DNA of 64,000 bases from Sciurus carolinensis (GCF_902686445.1 NC_062232.1:68961440-69025439), one strand, 5' to 3'. Numbered from the stretch's first letter, positions 34,545 through 47,567 are shown. A program made the numbers and translations. The notes: a model not told the origin generated them from the letters alone.

Positions 34545-35565
34545 CCACGCCTTGAGAGCAAATTTGCCTTTGTAAAGGTCACAGAGAGAAATAGATATAG
34601 CAGCACACATCACTAACATTTGAGCAAGCTCTGGAGCACTGGGAGCAAATTCTCCAACTTCATTTGAATGTTTAGATTAAAATAGAACACCCACCTATAT
34701 CTAAATATAACCTTCAAAAACTATGAAGATTCTGAGATTTTACTATACCTACAAGGTAACAAATCAGTCGGGACAGTTTCATAAATAACATAGGAAAACA
34801 CATCACTCCAGGATAAGGGACAAAGAACTTCCTTATCTCACATAACGGCAGGCAGCATGAGATTCATGTTTGCATATGGCTCCCTAATTCTCACAGGGAT
34901 GACATTACATATTCCAGATGGATACTGCACAGACTTCACAGCTGAGGAAACCCAAGCTCAGGTTAACCTTCATTTTGGTATGGATATATTATCTTTATTA
35001 TAATAGTATGTATGCAAATTTGATATTAGTTCTGAAAGAAGACATAATTTTCTAAGACTGTTGATCCTTTCAAGCATTGTTGAGAAGATATGAGGAAATA
35101 TGACAGACATAAAAATTATAGTTATGAAACACAATCTTATAAGAAAATCAGTTAGACCCACATAGCCAAGCCACTCCTGAAATGTAATAAATACTAAACA
35201 TCTACATTTATTTTCAGCATGAAATTCAAGACTAATTTATTATGTGACAAATTTTATGTATTATAGCATGAATGATATTTTCTTAGAAAATGTGTATGAA
35301 ATTTTGTTACATAAAATAACTGTGGTGTGGTATTACTTAAACACATATTGTCATGTCTTGCAGATATATTGATTCACTAAATCTGGAGTGAAGCTTCATA
35401 ATATCCATTTTGTCACTAGTGCATCTAATGCAGAGTTTGGAGGAGTTCAATTTTGAAAACTACCAAGTTAAGAGGGATTACAGTGAGGAGAAAATAATTC
35501 TTATGTCTCATCCCTTTGGAACTCTATTATTTAAAGATTGGATAAAGAAAATATGTCATGAGTAT
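34545..35565. other. No recognised feature
   Basis: May include further decayed retroviral sequence just after 34535, but nothing I can name. Confidence 0.4.
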
Positions 35566-35569
35566 ATGA

Positions 35570-36660
35570 AGTAAAATCAAGAATAAATAAATGGAATGGT
35601 ATTAAACTAAAAAGCTTCCTCACTGCAAGGGAAACAATGAAGAATGTGAGGATCATACAGAAGGAAAGAAAATCTTTGCCGCCTGCACCTCAGATAGAGC
35701 ATTAATCTCCAGGATATATAAAGAGCTCAAAAAATTTAACACTGGAAAGCACAAATAACCCAATCAATAAATGAACAAAGGAACTGAACAGGCATTTTAC
35801 AGAAAAAGAAATATGAATGGTCAACAAATATATGGAAAACTGTTCAACATCACTAGTAATTAGGGAAATCCAAATTAACACCACGCTGAGATTCCATGTA
35901 ACTCCAGTCAGAATGGCAATTATCAAGAATACAAGTAACGATAAATGTTGGTGAGAATGTGGGGGAAAAGTACACTCATACGTTGTGGGTGGGATTGTAA
36001 ATTGGTGAAACCACTGTAGAAAGCAGTATGGAGATTCTTCATAAAATTAGTAATGGAACCATCATTTGAACCAGTTATCTCCCTCCTCAGTATATACCCA
36101 AAAGACTTAAAATCAGCATCCTACTCCGATGCAGCCTCATCAATGTTTACAGCAGCTCAATTCACAATATATAAGGTATGGAACCAATGTAGGTGCCCTT
36201 CAACAGATGAGTGGATAAAGAAAATGTGGTACATATACACAATGGAATATTACTCAGTCATAAAAAAGAATGACTTTATGACTTTTGCTGGTAAATGAAT
36301 GGATCTGGAGATTATAATGCTAAGTGAAATAAGCCATCAGCCCCACAGAAAAAAAAAACAAAGACCAATTGTTGTCTCTGATATATGGAAGTTAACACAC
36401 AATAAGAGGGGAAAGGAAGAATAGAAATTCAGTGCATCAGACAAAGGGGAATAAAGAGAAGGGAAGGGAGATTGGAATAGGAAAGACAGAATGAATCTGA
36501 CAAAAATTTGCTATGTTCACATATGAATACATGACCAGTGAAACTCCACATCACTGATAACCACAAGAATGGGATCCTAATTAGAATAATTTATAACATG
36601 TATGAATGATATGTCAAAATACACTCTACTGTCATGTATATCTAAAAAAGAGCAGAAAAA
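35570..36660 (+). mobile_element. 5'-truncated L1, ORF2 C-terminus and 3' UTR
   Basis: Starts in the ORF2 C-terminal region ('aaaaagcttcctcactgcaa') and runs through the cysteine-rich tail region. The frame 36053-36298 reads the conserved C-terminal part containing WYIYTMEYYSVI. A 3' UTR and an A-rich end follow. ORF2 has frameshifts and stops upstream (for example before 36053). Confidence 0.9.
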
Positions 36661-36664
36661 ATGT

Positions 36665-37358
36665 CATATGACAGCAACAAAGAACTGTAACTAAAGCAGA
36701 AGAAAAGAAGAAAAGTTTAAAAGCAAAGAATGTTTAATCAAGGAGAAAGTTACCACAGCTAAATCCTTCTTAGAGGTCAAGAACTAATCTGATTGAACAT
36801 TACAGATTCTGTATTTGAAATGTAACTTGGGAAAAATGGCCAGTTCAATACACATGCCTAATTAGGCTTCCTTTAGAGACTCAATGAAATTTTACAATAC
36901 AGAAATGTTTTGAAGACATAAACTTGCAAGGATGAGGATTCCAAAATAATGGTAAAGCCAATCCAATTTTATAAGCTGAAAAGGAAAAGGATGAAATTTT
37001 CTAATATGCAAAAAACCAAACTCTAAGTTGGTATTGGGATCATGAGGCTCGCTTAAAGTGCTACCATACATCCATATGTATTTTTAATAGTTATTTAAAA
37101 TTCAAGGATTCAAAATTTACCTTTTCTTCTGTTGGTATACCTAGATATATCTATGAACTTTCATACCTTCTCCACCACACACTTATATTTCTGATCTTAT
37201 AATATTTAAAGTCATTTTTCATGATATTAGAAACTTTAAATACACGGGAAAAGCCCAGTGATGATTTTTACTGAATAAATTGGGTTTACAGGTAGGATAT
37301 TTCACATTTTCTGAATGGCAAAGTATTGTCTGTTTTGGTTTTGGTTTCAGAAATTAAA
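36665..37358. other. No recognised feature
   Basis: Nothing supportable. Confidence 0.4.
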
Positions 37359-37360
37359 TC

Positions 37361-37366
37361 AAGTAA
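37361..37366. repeat. Left target-site duplication of the solo LTR (AAGTAA)
   Basis: Identical to 37788-37793. Confidence 0.9.
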
Positions 37367-37787
37367 TGTTGGGACTAATGACACGTTAACTAACTCAGGC
37401 TGACTCCTTACTCCCTGGTGAGTGAGCAAGATCAAGGCCTCAAAGGCAGTTTCAAATGACAATAAATCGAACCACCATCAGGGATTGGTTAACAACAGTT
37501 CCGCCAACATGATCAGCTCTTGCTTGCCATATAGTCCTATGGGACTCTCACCTGCCTGAACCCCCCTGCCTTGCTGACCTTTAAGCTGATTGGTTCCCGC
37601 CTAGCCTTCACCCTACATAAAAGCTGTGTGATTTCCTCAATAAACGAGATTCCTGCTGTGCCTCGTGCGCTGACAAGCCTCCCAGCTCTGGTGTGTTTCC
37701 TTTGCCAACGACACTCATCATCCTGCTCGACCCCCTATTCTCCTCAGGCGGGCCCTGAGGAGGTACATCGGACCTTGTTGCCCGACA
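37367..37787 (+). mobile_element. Solo LTR of the ERV copy 1/2 family, variant U5
   Basis: 421 bp with TG/CA ends. The first 290 bases or so match the U3 of 19774-20216 (same TGTTGGGACTAATGACACGT start, CCAAT-like box, CATAAAAG and AATAAA). After the GATTCCTGCTGTG region the U5 is different sequence, ending TTGCCCGACA. Flanked by a perfect 6-bp duplication, so it arose by LTR-LTR recombination of a provirus. Confidence 0.92.
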
Positions 37788-37793
37788 AAGTAA
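37788..37793. repeat. Right target-site duplication of the solo LTR (AAGTAA)
   Basis: Identical to 37361-37366. Confidence 0.9.
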
Positions 37794-37799
37794 GCTGAT

Positions 37800-38410
37800 T
37801 TTTTTTATCTTTGGAAGTGTCTCAAGTGTTCCTTTTTTTATGCAAATGTAGGGTGATAAAACCTTACAGGTTAGAAAGGAACTGATCATCCCTTACGTTC
37901 TAACTCCTAGCACATGTGGTTTAACAATTGTTTAATCCCTCTGTGGAAGCAAGTATTTCCCCTAGTGGTAGAAAGAGAAGGTAGAAAGAGAAAATGTTTG
38001 AGGCAAAAACTATATTTCATTAGGATGTTGGTGTACAGCAAGGATGCATGCAGACTCTCACAATCATTGCTAACTTGGATGATACTATTGAAAGTTGATA
38101 CTAATAAATTCCAAGTATTCCAAAGAATGATTCTGAACTAAAAATATCAGGAAAATGGAAACAGTCTACTCTCCCTTCACTTAAAGGAGTCAAGTGATCA
38201 TAATATGGGGCATGATATAGAGTAACCAATTTTGGTGAAAATAAACATACCATTTTATGTGACATCCCTCTCAAGTAAACATTTATTCCACTGTGAGAAG
38301 ATTTGTTTCCCAATTAGGTTTCCTTACAGCAGTAAGTGCCAAGGGATTTCAAATCAATACGACCCTATCTGTACAGTGTCTCCACCTCTCCATGCCTTTT
38401 CCCCTTAAAA
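37800..38410. other. No recognised feature
   Basis: Nothing supportable between the two LTRs. Confidence 0.4.
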
Positions 38411-38413
38411 GGG

Positions 38414-38740
38414 TGTTGGGAGAAATCCTATTTCTTGGCTGGCAGCAGCAAACATCTCAAGTGTGTAAACCTGCAGGGAGGAGCGTTCTGCTTCAGTCAC
38501 CAAGGAAAGTAAACAACTGCCCCAAGTTGACTCAGTGTTACCAAGGGAACCCGTATAGGAACCTGGTGATCTGATACCCCATGGCGCATTGTGATTGGGC
38601 AAGAAACCTATAAAATGTATAGCTGTTCCCGCAATAAATGAGTTTGCAAGCTGCTCCCCACAAGCTTTCTTCCACCCAACTGCCCGAGTCTAGGTCTTGA
38701 CTCTGCGCTGCTTACCCCACGTATGAGCTAGTCTGGCACA
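38414..38740 (+). mobile_element. Candidate solo LTR, class II-like
   Basis: Starts TGTTGGGAGAAATC, is GC-richer than its surroundings, and has an inverted CCAAT-like box (gattggg at about 38593), a TATAAAAT box (38609-38616) and AATAAA at 38633-38638, then a short U5-like stretch ending near TCTGGCACA. The layout copies that of the other class II-like LTRs here, but the sequence is not the same family. No convincing target duplication, so the right end is tentative. Confidence 0.6.
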
Positions 38741-38744
38741 AGAG

Positions 38745-39660
38745 AAGTTACAAATGGGCAGGCACCGTAGAATGTAAAGTTGCACTTCATGGACTTTGCA
38801 CTATGTAAAAAAAACCTTGAAATTGGTGTGTTTTTATTCTCCACAAAGCAATAAAGCAATCTTTAAAGTTGTTTCAATATTTTTAATGTTTTCAGACACT
38901 TGATTTTATGTATGCTCAATTAAAATAGGTTTGTTTACTGACTAGACCAATTTTTCAAACTAACCGATAGAAGTAAAACATTTAGATGTTTTCTTGGTAT
39001 TTAAAAAAGTAAAAATGTATTAATTATCCTACCTTCTAATTTCCTTATTTTCAAAGGATATTAATTTCAAACCAAAATGTTAATATTACCATATTACTCA
39101 TCATTTAGATTCACAGATTTTCCAAGGACTAAATTTTAAATGGATTTCTAAAGTGTTCACATTTCTATGTTCAGAAATCAAGTAGTATATGCAGTCATGT
39201 GTCTTCTGAAAAGGATTGTGGTCATTTTTCTTTTTCTAATGACCATTAGAAATTATTTTGTGGATATAATCTGAAATCATTGGGTTTTAACAAATTTTAT
39301 TTTTCAGATATCCCTATAATAAGTATATGAATTTTGACCCAAGGAGGGACATTCAGTAAATTATATATGAAAGAATAATAGTTGCATTTTATTCCTGTAG
39401 TTTGTGCATTAGAAGGCAGTCTTTCACATTTGTATATAAATTGTAAATAAAGGTTAGTTCATTAGTAAAACTTAAGTATTATATTAAAACTTTGATTATG
39501 GTAATCATGCCAAATTAGTATGGTTGAATTTGACTCAACATAGTAGAATTTCTAATGCTAAAATCTATTAGCAGTATTTAAACTGAAGCATTAGAATTCT
39601 TCTATTACATAGGCCTATACCCTCACACAAATTAACTCTCTGCATATCTATCTTCTTACA
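38745..39660. other. No recognised feature
   Basis: AT-rich, nothing supportable. Confidence 0.4.
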
Positions 39661-39711
39661 TGTGTGTACCTATAATATAGATAGATATGCAAGCATGCAT
39701 ATGTACATTTA

Positions 39712-39767
39712 AACACACATACACACACACATACATACACACACACACACACAAACACGCACACACA
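39712..39767. repeat. (CA)n microsatellite, impure
   Basis: CA repeat with CATA interruptions. Confidence 0.9.
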
Positions 39768-39815
39768 GAGCAGTGACTTAAGCCATGAATTCTGATTCCC
39801 ACATGTCCAGTTTTG

Positions 39816-40110
39816 TGTTGGGAACTGCCTGTGTGAAGGTGCAGATCAAGATGGCTCAGTTGCTATGGTAACACCTGGCCAGAGGATGATACCTGTGAAG
39901 GCATGCAGTTGTATCAGTTGAAACTTTGAGTTCAGGCACCAAATCCCAGGGGAGAGAATTCTGGGCACAACAAAATGATCTTGATGTCTGACAAGTTTCA
40001 CTGTGTTCTGCAGACTACTTACTTTGCTGAAACTTTCCCACAAATAACATTTTCATGAAATCTATAAAATAAACATGCTGAACTGGCTCTGGTGTCAGTC
40101 AGGTGCATGC
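39816..40110 (+). repeat. Unassigned LTR-like dispersed repeat, copy B
   Basis: Begins TGTTGGGAACTGCC and contains TATAAAATAAACATGCTG near 40065. Aligns with 18282-18765 through several shared blocks. Runs directly into a CA microsatellite. Confidence 0.55.
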
Positions 40111-40111
40111 G

Positions 40112-40112
<1 letters not shown>

Positions 40113-40148
<36 letters not shown>

Positions 40149-40150
40149 AC
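40113..40150. repeat. (CA)n microsatellite
   Basis: Nearly pure CA dinucleotide. Confidence 0.95.
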
Positions 40151-40527
40151 CCACACACATTTTCCCCATAAATATACAAAAATTCTCTCTTTTTTCCCTT
40201 GGGCTCAAGTTCATGTTTTCTGCATGAAGTAACAAATAACTTCTGCTTACTTTACCTTCTGCTGTGTTCTGTTCATTTTTCAGCAGAACCTCATTAAATG
40301 TGTGAGCATGAGGAAGAAACTAAGCATATAACTTTCTCTTAGTCACAGTTTTCTATAAATGTTGCTATATTTACTAGGAAAAAATGAAATTCCTAATATT
40401 AGGTTCATTGCCATATTTTCTGGTTAGAGAATGTTATGTTCTGAAAGATAAAATTTATTTGGTTTGAAAAGCTAAAACATATTCAAATAGCATCTTTGTA
40501 TTTGGGATCAATTATTGGTACTCTGCT

Positions 40528-40552
40528 TTGTGTGTGTGTGTGTGTGTGTGTG
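40528..40552. repeat. (GT)n microsatellite
   Basis: Pure GT run beside a SINE. Confidence 0.9.
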
Positions 40553-40559
40553 ATGTGTG

Positions 40560-40770
40560 CATGCATGTGTGTTTTGTACTGGAGATTGAACACAGGGGCA
40601 TTTTACCACTGAGATACATTCTCAGACCTTTTGTTTATTTACCTATTTATTTTTTTTATTTTGAGCCAGGATCTCATTACTCTGCTAAGACTGGCCTAGA
40701 CCTTGCCATACTCCAGTCTTAGCTTCTAAGTTGCTGAGATTAGAGGACTGTGCCATCATACCTGTCAATC
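40560..40770 (-). mobile_element. MEN-type dimeric SINE, antisense
   Basis: 'gtactggagattgaacacag' (ID half), then 'gctaagactggcctagacct' and 'ttgctgagattagaggactg' (B1 half). Quite diverged. Confidence 0.8.
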
Positions 40771-40774
40771 CTCT

Positions 40775-41825
40775 GTTGTTTCAAGAAACAAATGAGAACC
40801 TGAAAAAAAAAAAACTGCATGAAATGTGAATAGAAATTCATTATGCATGCATTGAGAATCCTATAATGTTATCAGAGCCTCATAAAATCAAAATCTCCAG
40901 AAATAATCTTATGTAACAGGGTAACAGTGTTTTGTCTCAAAAGCCAATAATTTTAACTATTGTATATGATTTCTGGATGAGCATGATAATCTAAATTAAT
41001 GAGGGAACTCTGCTCTTCCACTGCAAATTCATAGCAAAATATAACCTGAAAGCATTTGAATGAACTATAGAACTTGAAGAAAGGAAAATCTTTTTTGTGT
41101 CCTAAATAAATATATAACTAAATGTTCACAGTAAACAGGAGCTAGAGTTGGGGGACTTGTATTGTTTTAAATATAAGACTGTAATCAATCATACTAGGCT
41201 GCATTAATCTGCAATTTAAAAATGACTGTGAAAATCTTAAAAACTCCCAGTAACTAAATTTATTTCTGATTAATGTTACATATCCTTGGTGATTCCCTTC
41301 CATTCTATTGCATTTTTTTTCAGTCCAAGAACCAGGCATTAGAAAAACCTCTCTCTATGATATTTGCAATCTCATATTAAAAAGAAGAAAATAGAGAAAC
41401 TACTTTATGAAACTCTTAAAGCATCTACTTTGAAGTGGCACACATCACTTCTCTTTACATTTTTTGACCAAAGAAAGTCATATGGTTGGGACTAATATCA
41501 ACAGGACTGGTATGTATAATTGTCTAACTGGAATGATAGTAATATAAAAGCAAAATGAAAGATGGCAATAATTTATTGGGCAATCTATAGTTTATAAAAT
41601 ATAATATAGTAATATAAATATCAAATAAAATATAGTTTATAGTAAAAAATAATGTAAACACATGAATATGATATAGCAGTATAAAAGCAAAATTGGAAAG
41701 GGATAAAAAATAGTATTAAAAAAAGAACTCATAAGTATTAAAATGTAGTCTATGAATATATTAGTTGAAACTGACTGAATTTTAAGATGAGCAAATTATT
41801 AATTACTATGAGAAATTTTAATAGG
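40775..41825. other. No recognised feature
   Basis: AT-rich, with local TATA-type repeats near 41600. Confidence 0.4.
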
Positions 41826-41829
41826 GGTT

Positions 41830-42485
41830 TGATGGAATCTTAGGGTGGTTTTCATTTGCATTTCTCTTATTACTAGAGATGTTGAACATTTTTCCATATG
41901 TTTGTTGATTGCTTGTAGATCTTCTTCTGTGAAGTGTCTGTTCATTTCCTTAGCCCATTTGTCAATTGGGTTATTTGTATTCTTGGTGTTGAGTTTTTTG
42001 AGATCTTTATAGATTCTGGAGATTAGTGCTCTATCTGAAGTATGATTGGCAAAGATTTTCTCCCACTCTGTAGGCTCTTTCTTCGCATTGCTGATAGTTT
42101 CCTTTGCTGAGAGAAAGCTTTTTAGTTTGAATCTATCCCAGTTATTGATTCTTGCTTTTATTTCTTGTGCTATGGGAGTCCTGTTAAGGAAGTCTGGTCC
42201 TAAGCCGACATGTTGAAGATCTGGACCTACTTTTTCTTCTGTAATCTGCAGGGTCTCTGGTCTGATTCCGAGGTCCTTAATCCATTTTCAGTTTAGTTTC
42301 GTGCACGGTGAGAGATATGGGTTTAGTTTCATTCTGTTGCCTATGGATTTCCAATTTTCCCAGCACTATTTGTTGAAGAGGCTATCTTTTCTCCATTGCA
42401 TATTTTTGGCCCCTTTTTCTAGTATGAGAAAATTGTATTTATTTGGGTTTGTGTCCATGTCCTTTTTACATTGGTCTTGATGATG
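41830..42485 (-). mobile_element. L1 fragment, antisense (ORF2 C-terminal part)
   Basis: Well-preserved antisense L1: 'atttgcatttctcttattac', 'agatgttgaacatttttcca', 'tgagttttttgagatcttta'. It lacks the 3' UTR at its left end and stops abruptly near 42485. Confidence 0.9.
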
Positions 42486-42494
42486 TGTGCAGGA

Positions 42495-43790
42495 ATATGT
42501 CACTGAATGCACAGGCAAAAAAGAAAAAAATTATTGTGGGACTACATTAAATTAAAACATTCTGCAAAGCAAAAGTAAGAACAGAATGAAAACCTATGGA
42601 ATGGGATAAAATTATTATGAGACATATAAGGAGTTAATCTTGAAAATATAGAAGGAATTATACAATTCAATATATAATTTTAATAAATGGATAATGTCTG
42701 AAGTAGAAATTTCTCCGAAATATAGTTACAAAAGGCTAACAGGTATATGAAAATATGCTCAGTGTCACAAGTCATCAGGAAAATGTAAATTAAAACTATA
42801 ATGAGATATTACTTTGTGTCTGTCAGAATGACTATTATATAAAATAATGACAAGAAGTTTTGGTGAAAACATGGAGAAATTGAAACATTTACACACCATT
42901 GGTGGGAACTGCAAAATGGTGGAGCTACTGTGGAAAACAGTGTGGAGATGTCTTAATAATTTTAAAATAGAATGACTAATCAGGCAATCCAACTTCTGGG
43001 TATTTCTCCAAATTGAAAACAAAATACCAAAGAGACATCTGTAATCTTATGTTCATTATAGCATTACTCGCAACAGCAGAAATATGAAAAATTACATTTT
43101 ATTCCATATATGGGTAGAGTCAGGTGCAGTGGCATACTCCTAAAATTCAAGTGACTCAGAAACCTGAGGCAGAAGGATCACAACTTCGAGGACAGCACCA
43201 GCAACTGAGTAAGGCCCTAAGCAATTTAGTGAGATCCTGTCTCAAAATAAAAAAAATAAAAAACACTGGGAATGTGAATTGATGGCTAATTGTCCTGGGT
43301 TTCAATTTCCAGTATCAAAATAATAATAATAATAATAATAATAATTTTTATTATTATAAAGAGAGATTGGTAGACAAAGAAAATATTGGACATATTTACA
43401 TGATGATACTATACAAACTTACAAACATAAAAAATGAAAATTTTGCAATATGCAACATTATGGATGAATCCTGAGGACATTAAGCTAAGTTAAGTAAGCT
43501 AGACACAGTAAAGCAAATATCTATGTGTTTCCATTTATGTTAGGTATCTAAAATACTTATCTTCATAGAATCATAGAATAGAGATTGCCAGAGACTTGGA
43601 AGAGAGGGAAATGGGGAGTTACTAATTAATAGGAATAAAGTTTCAAATAAGCAATATTAATAAATTACAGAGATGTACTGTACAATGTTGTACCTACACC
43701 CAATAATAATATCCACTTAAATATTAACAAGGTAGTTTTGATGCCAAGTGTTATTTCCCCAAAATTGAAGTAAATAAAAATATTAAATAA
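42495..43790 (+). mobile_element. Older L1 fragment, sense, split by a MEN SINE
   Basis: ORF2 C-terminal region and 3' UTR of an L1MA/B-like element ('ccattggtgggaactgcaaa', 'aacttctgggtatttctcc', 'agagattgccagagacttgg'), interrupted at 43117-43318 by a SINE. More diverged than the abutting antisense L1. Confidence 0.8.
43117..43346 (+). mobile_element. MEN-type dimeric SINE with (ATA)n tail
   Basis: B1 half ('gtcaggtgcagtggcatact ... gagatcctgtctc'), A-rich linker, ID half ending near 43318, then an (AAT)n microsatellite to 43346. Splits the L1. Confidence 0.85.
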
Positions 43791-44005
43791 TATTTTATAA
43801 TGGTAATTAATGAATGTGCACACTTTCAATAACATTTTTAAAGGACTAAAGTGTACTACAATTCAGAACAAATTTATTTCATTGATTGACCCTAAGATGG
43901 ATGTGGTATGTGAGTAGTTAATGGGATTAGAGCTATGGAAAGCAAAAAGGAAATCCAGAAAAACTGCTATTGCTTTGTTTCTTTTATACACAGAAATATA
44001 AACTC

Positions 44006-44442
44006 TGTGCTATGGTTGGAATATGTTTTGAGTGTGTCTTCCAAGGTTCCAAATGATGGAAATTTGGTCTCCAGTGTGGTGCTGTTAAGAAGTGGCAAAA
44101 ACCTAAAGAGGTGGAAGCTAGTGAGAGGTCACTGGGGTTTCTGCCCTCAGAATCTGATAATTCCTATAGTACCATGAATTAGTTCTGCTGAGAAGGTTGT
44201 TATAAAAAAAGCAGGCCTGTATCATTTCTCTGCTCTATCTTCCTATTCAGTGATGTGATCTATCCCTCATGCATGTTCCTAATATTGTGATTTCATCTGC
44301 ATGAGGTTTTCACAAGAATCAAGTTTATGGTGGTTATCCTGCCCTTGAAACTGTGGAACTATGGGCTAAATGAACCTCTATTTTTAATAATTTCCTGGCT
44401 TCATATATTTCATTATAGTACTAGAAAATGGACTAATATACA
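44006..44442 (+). mobile_element. MaLR-like solo LTR (MST-type)
   Basis: TGTGCTATGGTTGGAATATG start, and an end in 'aaaatggactaatataca', both hallmarks of MaLR LTRs. Confidence 0.75.
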
Positions 44443-44449
44443 CTAGAAG

Positions 44450-45195
44450 CTGAAATAATCTAATGTTACAATTTTATTTATTCTAAGTCTTAGGTAATTG
44501 TGTTTGCTACTTTATTCTCCAAAATTGTCTATATTTCTAAACTATCTTTAAATGTTGAAAGATTCTCCTTTTCAGAATTAATGGAACAGGCAAAAGATGG
44601 TAAAGTGGAGCTAAGTAGAAAATGTTGACTCTTCTTCAGTAGGAATCAAAGCAGTACAAGAACAGCTAATCAGAAAGAGTGGTGACAAAGTGAATGCACA
44701 CAACATTGAGCAGCAGAGACAAGGATGGACGTGTAAATTCTAGTTACTGGAATAGAAACAGGAAAGAGTTTGATAATACTCAATTGTAACCATGGTGGTT
44801 CATGGGGGAAGGGTGACAGAGGGAGAAAAAAAGTGAGGCAAAGATGACAAGTTTAATTAAGAAGCAATAATAGAAAAGGAACTCAGACCTAATTAATTCA
44901 TGGCAGGAGCTACAAAGCTACTTTGTGAGTGAGAAGTGCATAGCTTATCTCAAATTGCTGACAAAAATCTGTGGTGGGCAGTAATTTTGTAGAGACTTTG
45001 CTTAAGTTAACTTTGCTAAAGGAATGAAAGAGGTCTATGCAACTTGATCCCACATACAGATAGCAGCAAATATCATAGGGAATCTCTTCAAGACAAGCTT
45101 TTCTAGCAATCTGTATAGGATAGCTTCTAGCTGAAGGTTGCTGAAGCCCTTTCCCACCATTGCCAAAAAGGGAAATGAGGTATACTAGAACAGAG
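44450..45195. other. No recognised feature
   Basis: A 115-codon antisense frame (44910-45257) shows no recognisable domain. Confidence 0.4.
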
Positions 45196-47344
45196 AGCAA
45201 GTCATTCTCAGGGAATGCAGAATCTGTACAGCAGCAAATGCCCCACCTGTTTACCATATCTGTGTGAACTACAGTGAATAGAAGAACTCATGCAGGTCCC
45301 AGCAGCACCACAGGTACCACAGATGGCAGCCACCATATGTACCACAACAATGGGACCCAGTAACCAACAGAAGATGCCCACAGTAGATCATATGCCACAG
45401 AGGAGGCCTGCAGTTGCACACCCTACAGACGCTGGTCACCATTGAGAGTGCCCAGATGAAGGTTTGCCAATTTGCAAGCCCTGTTGGTTGGCAGAAGGCA
45501 AACATACTCTAGAAGTGTGTGTCTCAGAGGGGGCCCACACATGCACACTCTACAATTGTCAGTCATCATGAAGCACACCAAGACACAGTCACCAAAACAC
45601 TAGCTTCAGACAAAGGAATTGTCCCAGCTTCCACAGGCCACCCAGAGGCCCTCTGATATTGATAGCTACACCTCACACACCCTAAAATCTACACAAGCGA
45701 GCCCACATCTGTTCTGACAGTCCCCATGCACTAAGCATTTCTACAGACCGGCACAAAAGACCACATTTCCAACCAGGGTTACACCTGGACTCTAGGTCAC
45801 AGACAATTCAGAGTTGTTTCCATTGACCATCCAGGAAGTTATTTGGTGGCAGGACACACCATGAAATGTAGAAAGTCTTCTAGATTTGTCTTAGGTGTAA
45901 CAGTGGGTTGCTACCTCCACTTCCAGAGAAAGAGGTAAAGCAGAAGAGGTATGGGCATTTTGTAAAATCCTCCAAAACCTGTCATAATCCAACTCTGAAA
46001 GGCCAAATAAGAAATATGTCCATCTCAAATAATTCAGCTAGGAGTAACTTAATACTCTTTAGTGTCAGTTTCTGATTTTATAGATATTATCTTCTGCAGT
46101 AATTTGATAGATTTCTCATTATTATTTGATATTCATTCTTTAATCTCAATTTTATGTAATTTTTTAAGGTTTCAAATGTCAATTGGATTTATTCTCTTTA
46201 TCCTTTTTTCCCCTTCCTCATACTTATACTGTCTCCTCTTTTATCTTTTTCCTTTTTCCTCTTTTTCCCCCACTTTTTCTTTTTTCTATTTTCGCTTTTC
46301 ATGTCCTTTATAATTTAATAACAATTTTACATTCTTTAATACCTAACTTCAGTCTATTCTAAAGCATTATTCCACTTTATACTTTTGGGTTATTGGAGTT
46401 GTGAAGAATATTTTCAATAAGATATTTTAAAGCCCATTTGTTTTATGGTTGTGTTGTGAATTGTATGTATTTACTGGTGACTATTAACTTTACTCAAAGC
46501 AGTGAAATATATCAGTGATGAAACATATCAGTATGATCACATTGAATGGGAGTATATGAACCAACCTGAGATAAACAGTAAAGAGAAAGCAGCTCACTCG
46601 AGGTACCTCATAGCAGTATAAGTGATAATCATCCCACAAGATGCACAAAAGTAAATAGAAATACAGGAAATATGGGAAACAAGGTAATAAAATGAACTTC
46701 AAAATTTATAATACTCCAAAAAGTGGTTCCTTTGATGTCAAAATGGAAGAAATGCCATATAAACAATTTAAAATGTTGATTGTGAAAATGATCAATGAAC
46801 TAACAGAAGATCTAATGAAAGAACTAAAAGAGAAATTGTAAGATACAAAAGAGTATTTCAATAAAGAGACAGAGATTCTGAGAAAGAACTAAACAAAACT
46901 TCTGGAAAGAAAATAAATTAATCAAATAGAAAACAGTTGAAGATCTCACCAATAGATTAGATTGTATAGAAGGCAGAATTTTATACTTATTATATACTTC
47001 AAGAATTATATACTTCAGGATTTTATTCTTCAAGGCATATAAACTTGAACAATGAGGTTTCAAAAGAAAAAAAAATAAAAAAACATGATCTGAATAAACA
47101 GGAACTTCATGGCAACATTAAGAGATCAAACATAAGAACTATTGAAGTAGAAATATGGTTAATGGCATTGATAAATTATTCAGTGAAATAATAGCAAATT
47201 TCAAAACGTTGTGAACTAGATAGACATCTTAGGTACATGAGGCATTTAGAACTCCAAATAGAACAACAAACTTATCTATCCATAACACATTATAATTGAA
47301 ATGCCAAATATACAGAATAAGGATTACATTCTCAAGAGAGAAAT

Positions 47345-47567
47345 GTGAGGTCATTTTTTTAAATTCATTTTTATTGTAAACAAATGGGATACATCTTGTT
47401 TCTCTGTACATGAAGTAGAGGCATACCATTTGTGTAATCATACATTTACATAGGGTAATAGTTTTTGATTCATTCTGTTATTTTTTTTTCTTCTCCCTCA
47501 CCCCTCCCACCCCTCTTATCCTTCTATACAATCCCTCCTTCCTACATTCTTGCCCCCGTGATGTCAT
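47345..47567 (-). mobile_element. Short L1 3'-end insertion, antisense, with target duplication
   Basis: Poly-T start at 47355 and L1 3' UTR in reverse up to 47557. Flanked by GTGAGGTCAT (47345-47354) and GTGATGTCAT (47558-47567), one mismatch. Confidence 0.85.

Noticed and set aside
36053..36298. 81-codon frame as a gene
   Set aside because: It is the C-terminal part of L1 ORF2 in a truncated element.
38414..38740. This LTR as another copy of the copy 1/2 family
   Set aside because: It shares only the TGTTGGG start and general LTR layout. The rest does not align.
44910..45257. 115-codon antisense frame, the second longest away from the ERVs
   Set aside because: No domain recognised, and it is bounded by repeat sequence. 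Chance length is plausible.
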